Origin: Bacteroidales bacterium
Lineage (GTDB): Bacteria; Bacteroidota; Bacteroidia; Bacteroidales; BM520
Assembly: GCA_031276035.1 (NCBI GenBank)
Contig: JAISNV010000010.1
Coordinates: 1 to 64,000, forward strand
Length of the DNA: 64,000 nt
Direction of reading: 5' to 3'
The stretch's first letter is position 1, and each line of letters starts with the position of its first letter. The notes under the pieces are model-generated. The model was not told where the DNA came from. It searched no databases and saw only the letters and a list, made by a program, of their open reading frames with translations. This document shows, piece after piece, positions 35,034 through 44,700 of the stretch. Made by a program: the position numbers and the translations under genes.

Positions 35034-35849
35034 TTATATTTCTTTTTTAGAACTTGATTTGATATCTTCGAGAAGTTGTCTGAAAAGTCTTTTACCGTTT
35101 TCAGGATCAGCATTGATCCATCTGTCAATGATTCTGAGTTTTAATAGCATGCTTATTACAACTTCAAAAGAAAAGTATTCGAAAGTCATTTTTTCGTCAA
35201 TCCAATCCCATCTAAATCGGTCTAAAGCTTCTTCTCGTTTTAAGATATTCTCTATTTCAAAAATATTCAAGATATTATTAACCGATGGCCAATCTACGGT
35301 TAAGCCGAAATCTTTAGCACCGCTTTTGGCGACAGCCTGAATATTTTCGTCGGTTAAGATCAACTGTTCTTCCGCAAGGAAGCCGTATTTACGTGAATTG
35401 TATGCAGTTACTACAGTGTTTGTCATAAATTCGAAATGAAACCAATTGCGTAGAAAATCATTTTTAATATTAAACAAATATTCGTAGTACAGAGTAGTAA
35501 GGCGGTGTTCCCAAAAGATTACGGAGTCTTTATTATCCGAAACCAGATATTCCGAAATAAATTGAATCAAATAAGGATTTAATCCTTCGGGTTCTTTCAA
35601 TGCTTGGATCAATTCATCCTTTTTATAAACGCCCAAATCATTAAAAGTATCATCATCCTTATTAAAAATAAGCTTAAGAAGATTTTCATTATCATATTTC
35701 AGATAAAGATTCTGAATAATATCGAAATCTTCCGGAGCCAATTCTTCTTGCAGGTATGTTTTAAACTCATCCTGTTTGAACACAAGTTTCTTGTGATCAA
35801 AAGCGATTTCTGGCATTCCTGCAATTAGATAATAATAACTTTTACTCAT
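35034..35849 (-). CDS. DUF2764 protein of the V-ATPase operon
   Basis: The 271-residue helical protein starts MSKSYYYLIAGMPEIAFDHK, the hallmark of DUF2764, which occurs in V-ATPase operons of Bacteroidota between subunits E and A. That position is where other bacteria and archaea encode subunit C. The amino-terminal TYY-I-AGMP pattern and mainly helical content are consistent with a C-like central stalk adaptor linking D to the K ring. This role is inferred from position only. It has a 10-bp gap to subunit A and 8 bp to E. Confidence 0.85.
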   Translation of the reverse strand: MSKSYYYLIAGMPEIAFDHKKLVFKQDEFKTYLQEELAPEDFDIIQNLYLKYDNENLLKLIFNKDDDTFNDLGVYKKDELIQALKEPEGLNPYLIQFISEYLVSDNKDSVIFWEHRLTTLYYEYLFNIKNDFLRNWFHFEFMTNTVVTAYNSRKYGFLAEEQLILTDENIQAVAKSGAKDFGLTVDWPSVNNILNIFEIENILKREEALDRFRWDWIDEKMTFEYFSFEVVISMLLKLRIIDRWINADPENGKRLFRQLLEDIKSSSKKEI

Positions 35850-35857
35850 AAGAGATA

Positions 35858-36460
35858 TTATTTAAATAAAAGTTCAAAAGTTCTCGGACGAATGTAATTT
35901 TTAATGAACTCATTAAAGCTTTCTTCCGAAAAACTGATTTTATATCCTTCAGCTTTAGATAGAATTGTAAAACCATCGGTAACATCTTTAGAAGGAATGA
36001 ATTTAATTTTATTTTCGGTCAATTCCGAAAATTTTTCCTTAAAGAAAGATTCTAATTTTGCTGATTCCGGATAAAGTAATTCGAAGTTGGAATTTTCCGA
36101 TTTGATATCCCAGTTTTTGAGCATTATGGTGATCATTTCCTTAATAAAATTTTCATCTTTGAATGTTTTAGAAAGCGGAGCATCCAGTGCTTCGGCCAAC
36201 ATAATGTCTGTAATGCTTTGTTTGATAGCGCTAATAGATTGCTTAGCTGTCATCTCGAGTTCGGAGCTAACTTTTTTCTTAAGTTCTTCCGAGTCGTTTT
36301 CGGCTTTAGAAATAATTTCCTCAGATTTCTTTTTGGCATCGTGTAAAATACAATCTGCTTTAGACTTTGCTTCCGCGATAATTAAATCAGCCTCATTATT
36401 AACTTTTTCAATACCTTCCTCATAAATTCGGTCGGTAAGTTTTTTCAATGTATCTTCCAT
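35858..36460 (-). CDS. ntpE: V-type ATPase subunit E (peripheral stalk)
   Basis: The 200-residue protein has a long charged N-terminal helix (EADLIIAEAKSKADCILHDA and ISKAENDSEELKKKVSSELE) and a compact C-terminal domain ending RPRTFELLFK. This is the layout of subunit E/AtpE in the peripheral stalk. It is first in the operon, with a -7 box 71 nt upstream. No separate subunit G/H gene is present to pair with its coiled coil. Confidence 0.85.
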   Translation of the reverse strand: MEDTLKKLTDRIYEEGIEKVNNEADLIIAEAKSKADCILHDAKKKSEEIISKAENDSEELKKKVSSELEMTAKQSISAIKQSITDIMLAEALDAPLSKTFKDENFIKEMITIMLKNWDIKSENSNFELLYPESAKLESFFKEKFSELTENKIKFIPSKDVTDGFTILSKAEGYKISFSEESFNEFIKNYIRPRTFELLFK

Positions 36461-36821
36461 ATATTAGAAGTATTTAGTTAAAAAAATATTTGATTCATAT
36501 TGTTTTCTTTCAAAATGAAAGGAATGAATTGCAAAATTAAATATTTTACTATGATGTTAACAACATAAAAAAAGTTAAATAAATGAGTGGTTGATTTTAG
36601 CGTGTTTTGTTTTGATAATTAGATTGTTGATGGTCACAATCCGATTATGTGTAATTAGATGCTGAATTGTTAATCTGAGAATTAGAATTTTATTGGATAA
36701 AATCAATTTTCAGGTTTTTGAATTCTTTTATAATGATGGCTATGAAAATTTTTGAATTCGACACATAATTTGGTGTTTTAGGATAAAGAAGATTTTTTTT
36801 TGTTAAATCTTGAACCTAAAA
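36461..36821. other. Intergenic region upstream of the V-ATPase operon
   Basis: It holds the V-ATPase operon promoter at its left end and the 3' side of the addA-like gene at its right. The rest is AT-rich with no frame or structure I would trust. Confidence 0.5.
36532..36539 (-). promoter_or_regulatory. -7 box (TAATTTTG) of the V-ATPase operon
   Basis: The TAnnTTTG match on the minus strand has a TTG about 21 nt upstream and lies 71 nt before the subunit E start codon. Confidence 0.5.
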
Positions 36822-39800
36822 CTAACATGTAATCAATTTCACAGCATCATATTTACAATAAATAATATATCCGTTAACTTTGTTAATTCCCATGCTCCGA
36901 AGAATATCACAATAGTTTTTTATTTGCTTAATATCTTTTGAGTTTTCCTTACCGGTTTTAAAATCAATTATATTATAAACATCGTTCTTAATAGTAATAC
37001 GGTCGGCTCTGAAAAAATTACTTTCAAAATTCATCATTTCTTTTTCAATATAAACTTTATTATAGTCGAAAAGTAATTCGTTAATAGCATTATCTTCAAT
37101 AATCATATTAAAAATATGGCGAATCCGCTCTTTTTCAATATTATTAATTGGTTCATTACTTTCAAGCAGATACATTGCTTTATCAATATCCTTTGCCGTC
37201 ATTAAATATGAAATTCCGGCATGAAATTTCTTTCCCCATTCAATCTCTTCTGAAGTATATTCATAATCATCGTTGATATTATAATTTCTGAGAGATGAAG
37301 CTATTTTTAGTCTTGTTCTCCAATTGTGATATATACTTTCCAAGTTTACAGACTCCTGTAAAACACTTTCATCTTTCATATTTTTGCTTAAAGTGCCGAA
37401 TGATACGATATTATTCTCAATTTTATTAGGATTTAGATAGTTGCAATTATCACTGTCGATAAAATTACAAATCAATCTGTTTGCTCTGAAATCTTCACCT
37501 GAAGAATTATCTCTCTTGGTTATCACATATAATTGATCTTTCGCACGTGTTAGAGCCACATATAGTAAATTAATTTTATCTAAATTCTGACTTTCTTTTT
37601 CCTCTTGATATTCTTCTGTGTATGAACTTTTCTCAAGCTCTTTTGAATACTTAATTATGTATGAATCAAGTTCTTTATATTTAGTTTTATTATTAACATA
37701 TAAATACTTGCTTTGATTGTTTTGAATTTTATAGTCGACAAAAGCGCAGATAACAACAGGAAATTCTAATCCCTTGCTTTTGTGTATTGTGAGAATATTA
37801 ACGGCTTCATTTCCTTCTATAGATGAAATGTAGGTTTTTTCACCTTTGCTTTTAAACCATTCCGGAAACTCGGCTAAAGTCAACTTCGGATTTTCTTGAA
37901 ATATATTTAAAAATCTTTGGATGAAAATATCGTTGTTGTTCAGTTTGAAAAGATCAATCAAATGTTCACAAACTTCGTAAACTGTATATAATGATAGCTT
38001 TTCTATGTCTAAATTGATATTTAATTTTTTACATACATTGGTAAATGATTGAATTCTGGACGAAGTTTTTTCTATAGACTTGGAAAGTGATTCATAGGTT
38101 TTGTTATATTTATCTTGTTCACTTAAAAATTTAATGCAAATATTCAGGTCGATATCATTGCTTTGTTTTGTAAGCATATTGATTATTGAACTGATAAAAA
38201 TAATTTTTGGCGACGAAATAATCGACAGAGAATCCGGTGAAACAACATCAATACCTTTTTCGAGTAAAAAACTTCCGATTTGTTGTCCTTGTTCCGATTT
38301 GTAACTCAGGATCGCAATATCGCTGTAATCATAATTATATTCATCATGAAGTTTTTTGATTATTTCGTAAGTTTTATAAATGTTGAATTCTTTGTACTCA
38401 ATGTCCGTATCTTCTTCATAAGTAATTACTTCAACATATCCGTCGAAATTATTATTAGCTTTCTGAATAAAAAGATCATTTGCATAAATGTTTTTGTATG
38501 CCGGATCGGAAATATATGTATTGTTTTCAGAGAAATATTTAAATAGCTGATTGTTAAAATTGACTATAGTTTTTGCAGATCTGAAATTTTGATCTAAATT
38601 GATCCGACTGATGTTTCTTTCGAAGGAATTTTCTCTCGCTGAGGTAATCTCTTTCGGACTTACCGATTTATAAATATTTGGTAAAGATGTAAATTGACGA
38701 ACTTCGCCATTTCGCCAGATATATATCGCCTGTTTTCCGTCGCCGACAATAAGGTTATTGTAATTATTGGATAATGAATTGTCTATTAAAGGAATAACGT
38801 TCTGCCATTGCAGTATTGATGTATCTTGAAATTCATCAATCATTAAGTAATTATACTTTTCTCCTATGCGTTCGTAAATGAAAGGCGCTTCTGATTGTGC
38901 AACTATATCACTGATTTTTGTATTGAATTCTGATATAGGCAGAATATTCTGCTCGGATTTTATTAGATCTATTTCTTTGGCGATTTCATTGAGTAGGGCG
39001 TAAGTATAAATATTATCCAAGATTATTTTATAATCAATATATTCTTTGTACAGCTCTTGTGTTTTGTTGAAATTTTCGAATAACAAAGGTTTTATGCTCA
39101 ATACATTCGGATTTGCATTTTTTTTATTTGCTATCCATTTACTATCGTCATGATAATTATTTATACTATCACTTACATATTTACCTACTGTTAGCTCATC
39201 AAAATTGTCTAAAATCTTTCCGAAATAACTGAAAATACCCTTTGAACCCTGATAAAAATCGTTGCTCTCCAGTCCGGCTTGATTAATCGCATTGATTGAA
39301 TCCTGAGCAATTCCTTTTATTTCTTTTTCCAATGAATTTTTTATTGTATGAAGTTCACTAATAATCTTTTTGAAAAAAGGAATATCAAAACTTAGAAAGT
39401 TATTTTTTTCTATTAATGATTTTATTTTTTCATTTGACAGTACTTCACCTAATTCTATTATTGGCCTTTCAAAATCTTTTGTAGATTCATTCTCATGCAG
39501 ATGATCGATGTAATTAATTAAAAATTCGGTTAGTTCCCGATCATTTCCGGCTCCTGCTATCATATTTGCAACAGCTTCTTTGATAAGCTTCTTAAAATCC
39601 AATTCAATATTAAATCCCGAAGCAATATTCATTTCGTGAGAGAAGGCCCTGATAATTTTATGAGAAAAACTATCTATTGTCGATACGGAAAATTCGGAAT
39701 AATTATGCAGAATTTTTGATAAGCATGTTTTAGCTAAAACAGGGAATTTATCTTCGGCAATATTTGGTAAAGCCTTTTTAATTTCAGGCAACATATTTTT

Positions 39801-40013
39801 ATTAATACTGCTATTCGGGTATTTATCCGGTTCAGAAATTTGCTCTAATGCGTCAACAATACGTTCTTTCATTTCGGCAGCGGCTTTGTGGGTAAAAGTA
39901 ATTGCCAGAATATGCTTGTAATTATCTGTGTTTTTGAATAATAGGATTAAATATTCTTTTACGAGAGTATAAGTTTTTCCTGAACCCGCCGACGCATTAA
40001 TGATCTTAAACAT
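36822..40013 (-). CDS. AddA-like UvrD-family helicase/exonuclease
   Basis: This 1063-residue superfamily 1 helicase starts MFKIINASAGSGKTYTLVKE, with the Walker A motif close to the N-terminus. Other motifs are LMIDEFQDTSILQWQ (motif II, about 388), DQNFRSAKTIVNF (about 475), VNILTIHKSKGLEFPVVI (motif V, about 745) and LLYVALTRAKDQLYVI (motif VI, about 820). The C-terminus carries a RecB-type PD-(D/E)xK nuclease: RADRITIKN, NIIDFKTGK. It should pair with the AddB-like protein at 52453-55254 to resect double-strand breaks. Start 40013 is preferred over 40040 because the -7 box lies at 40038-40045. Confidence 0.9.
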   Translation of the reverse strand: MFKIINASAGSGKTYTLVKEYLILLFKNTDNYKHILAITFTHKAAAEMKERIVDALEQISEPDKYPNSSINKNMLPEIKKALPNIAEDKFPVLAKTCLSKILHNYSEFSVSTIDSFSHKIIRAFSHEMNIASGFNIELDFKKLIKEAVANMIAGAGNDRELTEFLINYIDHLHENESTKDFERPIIELGEVLSNEKIKSLIEKNNFLSFDIPFFKKIISELHTIKNSLEKEIKGIAQDSINAINQAGLESNDFYQGSKGIFSYFGKILDNFDELTVGKYVSDSINNYHDDSKWIANKKNANPNVLSIKPLLFENFNKTQELYKEYIDYKIILDNIYTYALLNEIAKEIDLIKSEQNILPISEFNTKISDIVAQSEAPFIYERIGEKYNYLMIDEFQDTSILQWQNVIPLIDNSLSNNYNNLIVGDGKQAIYIWRNGEVRQFTSLPNIYKSVSPKEITSARENSFERNISRINLDQNFRSAKTIVNFNNQLFKYFSENNTYISDPAYKNIYANDLFIQKANNNFDGYVEVITYEEDTDIEYKEFNIYKTYEIIKKLHDEYNYDYSDIAILSYKSEQGQQIGSFLLEKGIDVVSPDSLSIISSPKIIFISSIINMLTKQSNDIDLNICIKFLSEQDKYNKTYESLSKSIEKTSSRIQSFTNVCKKLNINLDIEKLSLYTVYEVCEHLIDLFKLNNNDIFIQRFLNIFQENPKLTLAEFPEWFKSKGEKTYISSIEGNEAVNILTIHKSKGLEFPVVICAFVDYKIQNNQSKYLYVNNKTKYKELDSYIIKYSKELEKSSYTEEYQEEKESQNLDKINLLYVALTRAKDQLYVITKRDNSSGEDFRANRLICNFIDSDNCNYLNPNKIENNIVSFGTLSKNMKDESVLQESVNLESIYHNWRTRLKIASSLRNYNINDDYEYTSEEIEWGKKFHAGISYLMTAKDIDKAMYLLESNEPINNIEKERIRHIFNMIIEDNAINELLFDYNKVYIEKEMMNFESNFFRADRITIKNDVYNIIDFKTGKENSKDIKQIKNYCDILRSMGINKVNGYIIYCKYDAVKLITC

Positions 40014-40037
40014 AATTTTAAACTTAGAAAGTATTTG

Positions 40038-40045
40038 CAAAGGTA
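40038..40045 (-). promoter_or_regulatory. -7 box (TACCTTTG) of the addA-like gene
   Basis: The TAnnTTTG match lies on the minus strand 24 nt before ATG 40013. It overlaps the alternative start at 40040, arguing against it. Confidence 0.55.
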
Positions 40046-40157
40046 AAAAATAAGTGCAATAGATATTTCACATTTTAGGGCAGGAATCTATTTTATTCAA
40101 TTTCTCACAGGAAAAGATATATTAAGCGAAAAAATATTAAAATAATAATTATTTTTT

Positions 40158-40165
40158 TATCTTTG
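40158..40165 (+). promoter_or_regulatory. -7 box (TATCTTTG) of the T9SS cargo operon
   Basis: A perfect TAnnTTTG box lies 26 nt before ATG 40192; it probably drives both T9SS cargo genes. Confidence 0.6.
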
Positions 40166-40191
40166 TCAGGTGCTTAAAAACAAACACTACT

Positions 40192-41712
40192 ATGAAACAA
40201 ACATTACTTTTCTTGACTATTTTTTTATCATTAAACAGTATATCTCTTTCCCAAAACCGTATTCTTACACGAGGAGCCGAGCCGGGTGAGTTATATCTTT
40301 CCGGGATATGGTATGGTATAGGAGATGATCCTGTGTATGAAACACTCCGGGATGCGGTTTATCACATAACTGAAAACGGCAAGAAAATAAGCATACAATA
40401 TGATGTTGATTATTTTATAGATAACTATACCGAACCCGGTTCAGTAATGCAGCCGGAATATTTTATGGCTGATGCTACTACTGGTGTACTGTATAACAAA
40501 CGCGTTTACAGCAAAAACAGTTATTCTTATACCCAACTCTGGGTAAGTTTCGATTATGGGAAAAATTGGACATTTAGAGAGGAGTTGAGTTTTGCTATGT
40601 ATTATTCCGGAATCTTTACACATGATAACCAGTCTATTATGTATAGAGGTGGTGGCGGAATGTATTATAGTTTGGATTTTGGAGAAGAGTGGATGAAGAT
40701 AGACAATACAGGGTATACTTTAGATGGAGATATTGGATACAGTGAGTGTGAATTTCTTGGATTAGACTTGAATACATTGCTTTATACACAAACATGCTAC
40801 AATACGTATACTGAAACATTAATAGATGGTGAATATATGTATGGCAACGTTAACGGTACTTTTCCGGATGTTTACCGAGGCGGTAAGGAGGGAGAGGTTT
40901 ATGTAAGTTCCTGGTTCCCGGATCAAACTTTTAAAATAGCTTTTAGCGCCGACACTGGATATACCTTTCGAACGGTTTATGTAAGCGATGTTTATACTCC
41001 TGGAGTTGATATTTATAAACCTGTTTTTATGTCGGATAGAGAATCCGGCGTTTTTTATATTCTCAGGCGCAATAAAATATATGACTATGATCCTTACGGG
41101 TGGCATTTAGAAGTGTGTGTGGATTATTACCGTGATTACGGCGAAACACTGGTAGCTTCGTATTGTCATGATCTTCCCAAAGATTACGGTGATATTTGCG
41201 AACCGGTCAATAATCTTGCATCTTATAAGCCGACTCATAATTCTGTTTTGCTCTCATGGGAAGAACCCGAATGCAGCCTTCCTGTTGCGGGCTATATTAT
41301 TTACAGAAATGGTGAAGAGTTAAATGAAGAATTTATAGTCGATACTTTTTATTTAGATGAAAATCTTGATGTAGGCGATTATAACTATTATGTTGTTACA
41401 CATTACACTAATGGCTGCATTTCGGAGATTTCAAATCAAGTAACAGAGATTATTGAGCTTGGAATCAAATATATTGAAGATAATATTATTGTTTTTCCAA
41501 ATCCGACAACCGGAGAGTTAACAATTAAAAATGAAGAATTAAGAATTAAAAATATTTGTGTTTTTGATGTGTTTGGAAGACACGTTTATTTTCAACAACA
41601 AAATATTGAAAAAACAATAATAGTAGACATTTCGGATTTTAAAACAGGAATCTATTTTATTCAAATTCAAACTGAAAATGGTATTGTAAATAAGAAAATA
41701 CTAAAAAAATAA
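40192..41712 (+). CDS. T9SS-secreted protein with sialidase-like repeats, Fn3 and sorting domain
   Basis: The 506-residue protein has a signal peptide (MKQTLLFLTIFLSLNSISLSQ). A body with BNR/Asp-box-like turns follows (SFDYGKNWTFRE, SLDFGEEWMKI, FSADTGYTFRTV), suggesting a beta-propeller. Next comes a fibronectin type III-like domain (about residues 340-425, HNSVLLSWEEPECSLPVAGY) and a T9SS type A sorting domain (VFPNPTTGELTIKNEELRIK to the end). It should be anchored at or released from the cell surface. No catalytic residues are recognisable. It lies 33 bp upstream of the C25-like gene, almost certainly one operon. Part of the sorting domain is encoded by a simple repeat (see repeats). Confidence 0.85.
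   Translation: MKQTLLFLTIFLSLNSISLSQNRILTRGAEPGELYLSGIWYGIGDDPVYETLRDAVYHITENGKKISIQYDVDYFIDNYTEPGSVMQPEYFMADATTGVLYNKRVYSKNSYSYTQLWVSFDYGKNWTFREELSFAMYYSGIFTHDNQSIMYRGGGGMYYSLDFGEEWMKIDNTGYTLDGDIGYSECEFLGLDLNTLLYTQTCYNTYTETLIDGEYMYGNVNGTFPDVYRGGKEGEVYVSSWFPDQTFKIAFSADTGYTFRTVYVSDVYTPGVDIYKPVFMSDRESGVFYILRRNKIYDYDPYGWHLEVCVDYYRDYGETLVASYCHDLPKDYGDICEPVNNLASYKPTHNSVLLSWEEPECSLPVAGYIIYRNGEELNEEFIVDTFYLDENLDVGDYNYYVVTHYTNGCISEISNQVTEIIELGIKYIEDNIIVFPNPTTGELTIKNEELRIKNICVFDVFGRHVYFQQQNIEKTIIVDISDFKTGIYFIQIQTENGIVNKKILKK
41523..41542 (+). repeat. Simple repeat inside the sorting-domain coding sequence
   Basis: This 20-bp segment, within codons for IKNEELRIKN, matches the complement of 41723-41742 at 18 of 20 positions. 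It is part of a longer AATTAAGAATTAAAAAT-type run in frame within the gene. Confidence 0.65.
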
Positions 41713-41722
41713 TTCTTAATTT

Positions 41723-41742
41723 TTAACTCTTAATTTTTAATT
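41723..41742 (-). repeat. Same simple repeat in the spacer before the C25-like gene
   Basis: This lies in the 33-bp spacer directly before ATG 41746, inverted relative to the copy at 41523-41542. The two could pair in the mRNA with a loop of about 180 nt. Confidence 0.6.
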
Positions 41743-41745
41743 AAA

Positions 41746-44700
41746 ATGAAAAAACATACTCTAATACTAATCATCCTGTTTTGCACAACAAAGCTTTGGT
41801 CGCAAAACTGGATAGGTTTTTCAAACACTGAACATTCTGTTTCCGAACTCGAAATTTTAAGTTCCACATCTCAGTCTGTAAGTCTTAAACTCACCGTTCC
41901 GGGTATTTACAAAACCGATACATTAGTAAACGGTACATCTTATAGCCGTTTGATTTTACCCGGCGGCGAAGCCGTTAATCCTGCTGGTTATCCTGAAATT
42001 CCTACTCTTAGGTATCAGGTGGCTATACCTGTGTGTGAAGAAATAGATATTGAATATCAGATTATTTCGCGCCAATCAATGACTTCATATAAATTATATC
42101 CTGTGCCTGATATTATTTTCGGACAGGATAGCGATGGGCATCCTGTACAAACCGAAGTGTTTTACATAAATAATGATGCATATTCACTGCCGTGTTCTTC
42201 ATTTCTGGAACCTTTTGCAGAAGTTGTTTCGGCCGGAGCACTTCGTTCTCAGCGTTTTGCAGAGCTATTGTTGCACCCCGTGGAATATTGTCCGCTAACA
42301 AATCAATTATCCGTAATAGATAGAGTAGAAATAATTTTAACTTTCACTAATCCTCAAGGCGATATACGACAAAATACAGGTATTTTTAATAAAGTAGCCG
42401 CAACTACTTTTATTAATTATGAAGATAACGGAATTAGTGCTTTGGTAAACGACAAGGCATTTGAAAAAGACGGTTTTGAACAGGGTAATGTACAATATAT
42501 TAACCTCACAGATACTGCACAGGCATGCCAACTTGTTGCCGATTATCTGATTATTACCGATCCTGCCTTCTTTAATCCTTCCGACCCCAACTCGCAATTG
42601 ACCCGTTTAGCAGAACACCGGGCTTTTTATAACGGCTTTGATGTAGTAATTCTTAATGTGGCGGATATACTTTCTGATGCGGTAGGATTTTATTATGAAG
42701 GACAAGATAGCATCCCATCACAAAGTAAATATAAAAAAGAGCAGCGTATCCGCACCTGTATTCGTTGTGTTTACGAAGGTAAGAATGCGCAGCACACCTT
42801 AGACGGGCATTTGGCTTATGTATTGCTTGTAGGAGATGTTTATGAAAACAATACAGGTATGCCAACATCATTCGATCATGATATTGCAGTTTATAATAAT
42901 CCTAATGATATTATGCCTTCAGATTATTACTACAGTTGTATAACCAAAGATGAAGAAGGAGAATATGATGATGTCGGCGATCTGTTTATCGGTAGGTTTA
43001 GCGTTGAAAATAATGAACATTTATATAATATGGTTGAAAAGACTTTCTTCAGGGAAAGGGATATTACTAATAGGGCCTATATTAAAAATGGGTCATACAT
43101 TAATAATTATAGCCTTAGTAGTAGTTATGGTTATCTTTTGTATAATGCAGAGTTTGGCGACTTTATAAATTCATTAAGACATATTAACTATTGGAGGTTT
43201 AGGTATTTTGATTGTTTGAACACTTGGACATGGTCACTACCGATTAACGAGAGTTTTTTATTTAGTTTATGGGATTCCAATTTTACCCAGTATTTTGGTA
43301 AAGGCGGCATAGATAATTGGGAGTATATAACCCAACTTGATTTTTCCAATGAACTTAATAATGAACGTAATTACACATTTATCAATGCTTATGCACCGGA
43401 AACAGGTCATTTTGATAATGCGGAATGTTTGGGGGAATTTCTTACCCGTTATTCACCGCATAAAGGTGCTGTAGGTTATATTGGCGCCTCTCGTTTTATT
43501 TCAACAACTATTACGATTCCTATATATTATCCGCCATATCACTCAAATATTCGTTATTATTTTGAACTTATGCCGTATAATCTTATGGCAAATAATATTT
43601 CGATAGTAGGTGAATTGATGCTTGCAAGTAAAGTTGCTGGCAGTGTTAATTTAAATAAAAAGCAAAATAAATATGCACTAAATCTGTTTGGAGATCCGGC
43701 GCTTAATCTTTTTGCTCACGGTTTCGAGATAACACGGGATGCAACTACAGATGATATTGCAGAAATTCCATGTAAAGTTCGTGTTCACAACAATGCAACA
43801 TTAACAATCCTGAGCAACCATTCATTGAATTTACTTAACGGGGGCAAATTAATTATTGAAAATAACGGAAATTTAGTCATTCAGTCCGGTGCACAAATTA
43901 ACGGTGTCGCAGGAGATTCTATCCCTGCAATACAAGTAAAAGGCGGCGGTTTCATAGTAGGCGATAATGTAGCATTTAATAATGTCAACGGTATTTTATT
44001 GGAAAATACTAATAGTTCATCAAATCCCTGGTTGTATGATGGAGATAAACAATATAACTTGAGAAATGTTACTTTTAATAACACTAAACTTACGCATAGA
44101 GGAACCAAACTGAATATTTCTAACTGTATTTTTAATAACGGCAGTAATGTCGAAACATTTGCAAGCGTATCTGTGTTGGATAGTTGTGTTTTTAATGAAA
44201 CTGCATTCTTATCGGATTATTCTGCGGCAACAATTAATGATACGGATTTTAAACCAACAGCAACGATTAGTAATAATAATTTTACAGACAATGATAGTTG
44301 TCCAGCAATACTTCTCAAAAATTTATCAATGTATGATATTTCTAATAATTTGATTAGCGGCTATAAAACCGGGATTTCATTGAGCGGTTGCGGTGGAAAT
44401 ACTTTATCTGAGTCGCAGAACGTTAGAGTATCCGTTATTATCCGTAAAAATAATATCTCCGGCTGTGAAACCGGAATAGAACTCTATAATTCTGTTGGCG
44501 ATTTTAGATCCAATAATATTTACGAGAATAATTTCGGGATACAACTCTATAATAACTGTTATACAACATTCAATAATTACCTGCAAAACGCCCAGATTAT
44601 CCAAGATAACAGTTCTTTCGAATTATATGCTTCGGCAAACTCTTTTCCTGTTATGTTTCAATATAATCAAATAGTAGATGAAGATAATCTCGGTAATGAT

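Noticed and set aside
36087-36425. 112-codon Ser/Leu-rich frame antisense to ntpE
   Set aside because: Its composition is what the complement of a Lys/Glu-rich coiled coil gives; the ntpE frame is a recognised family.
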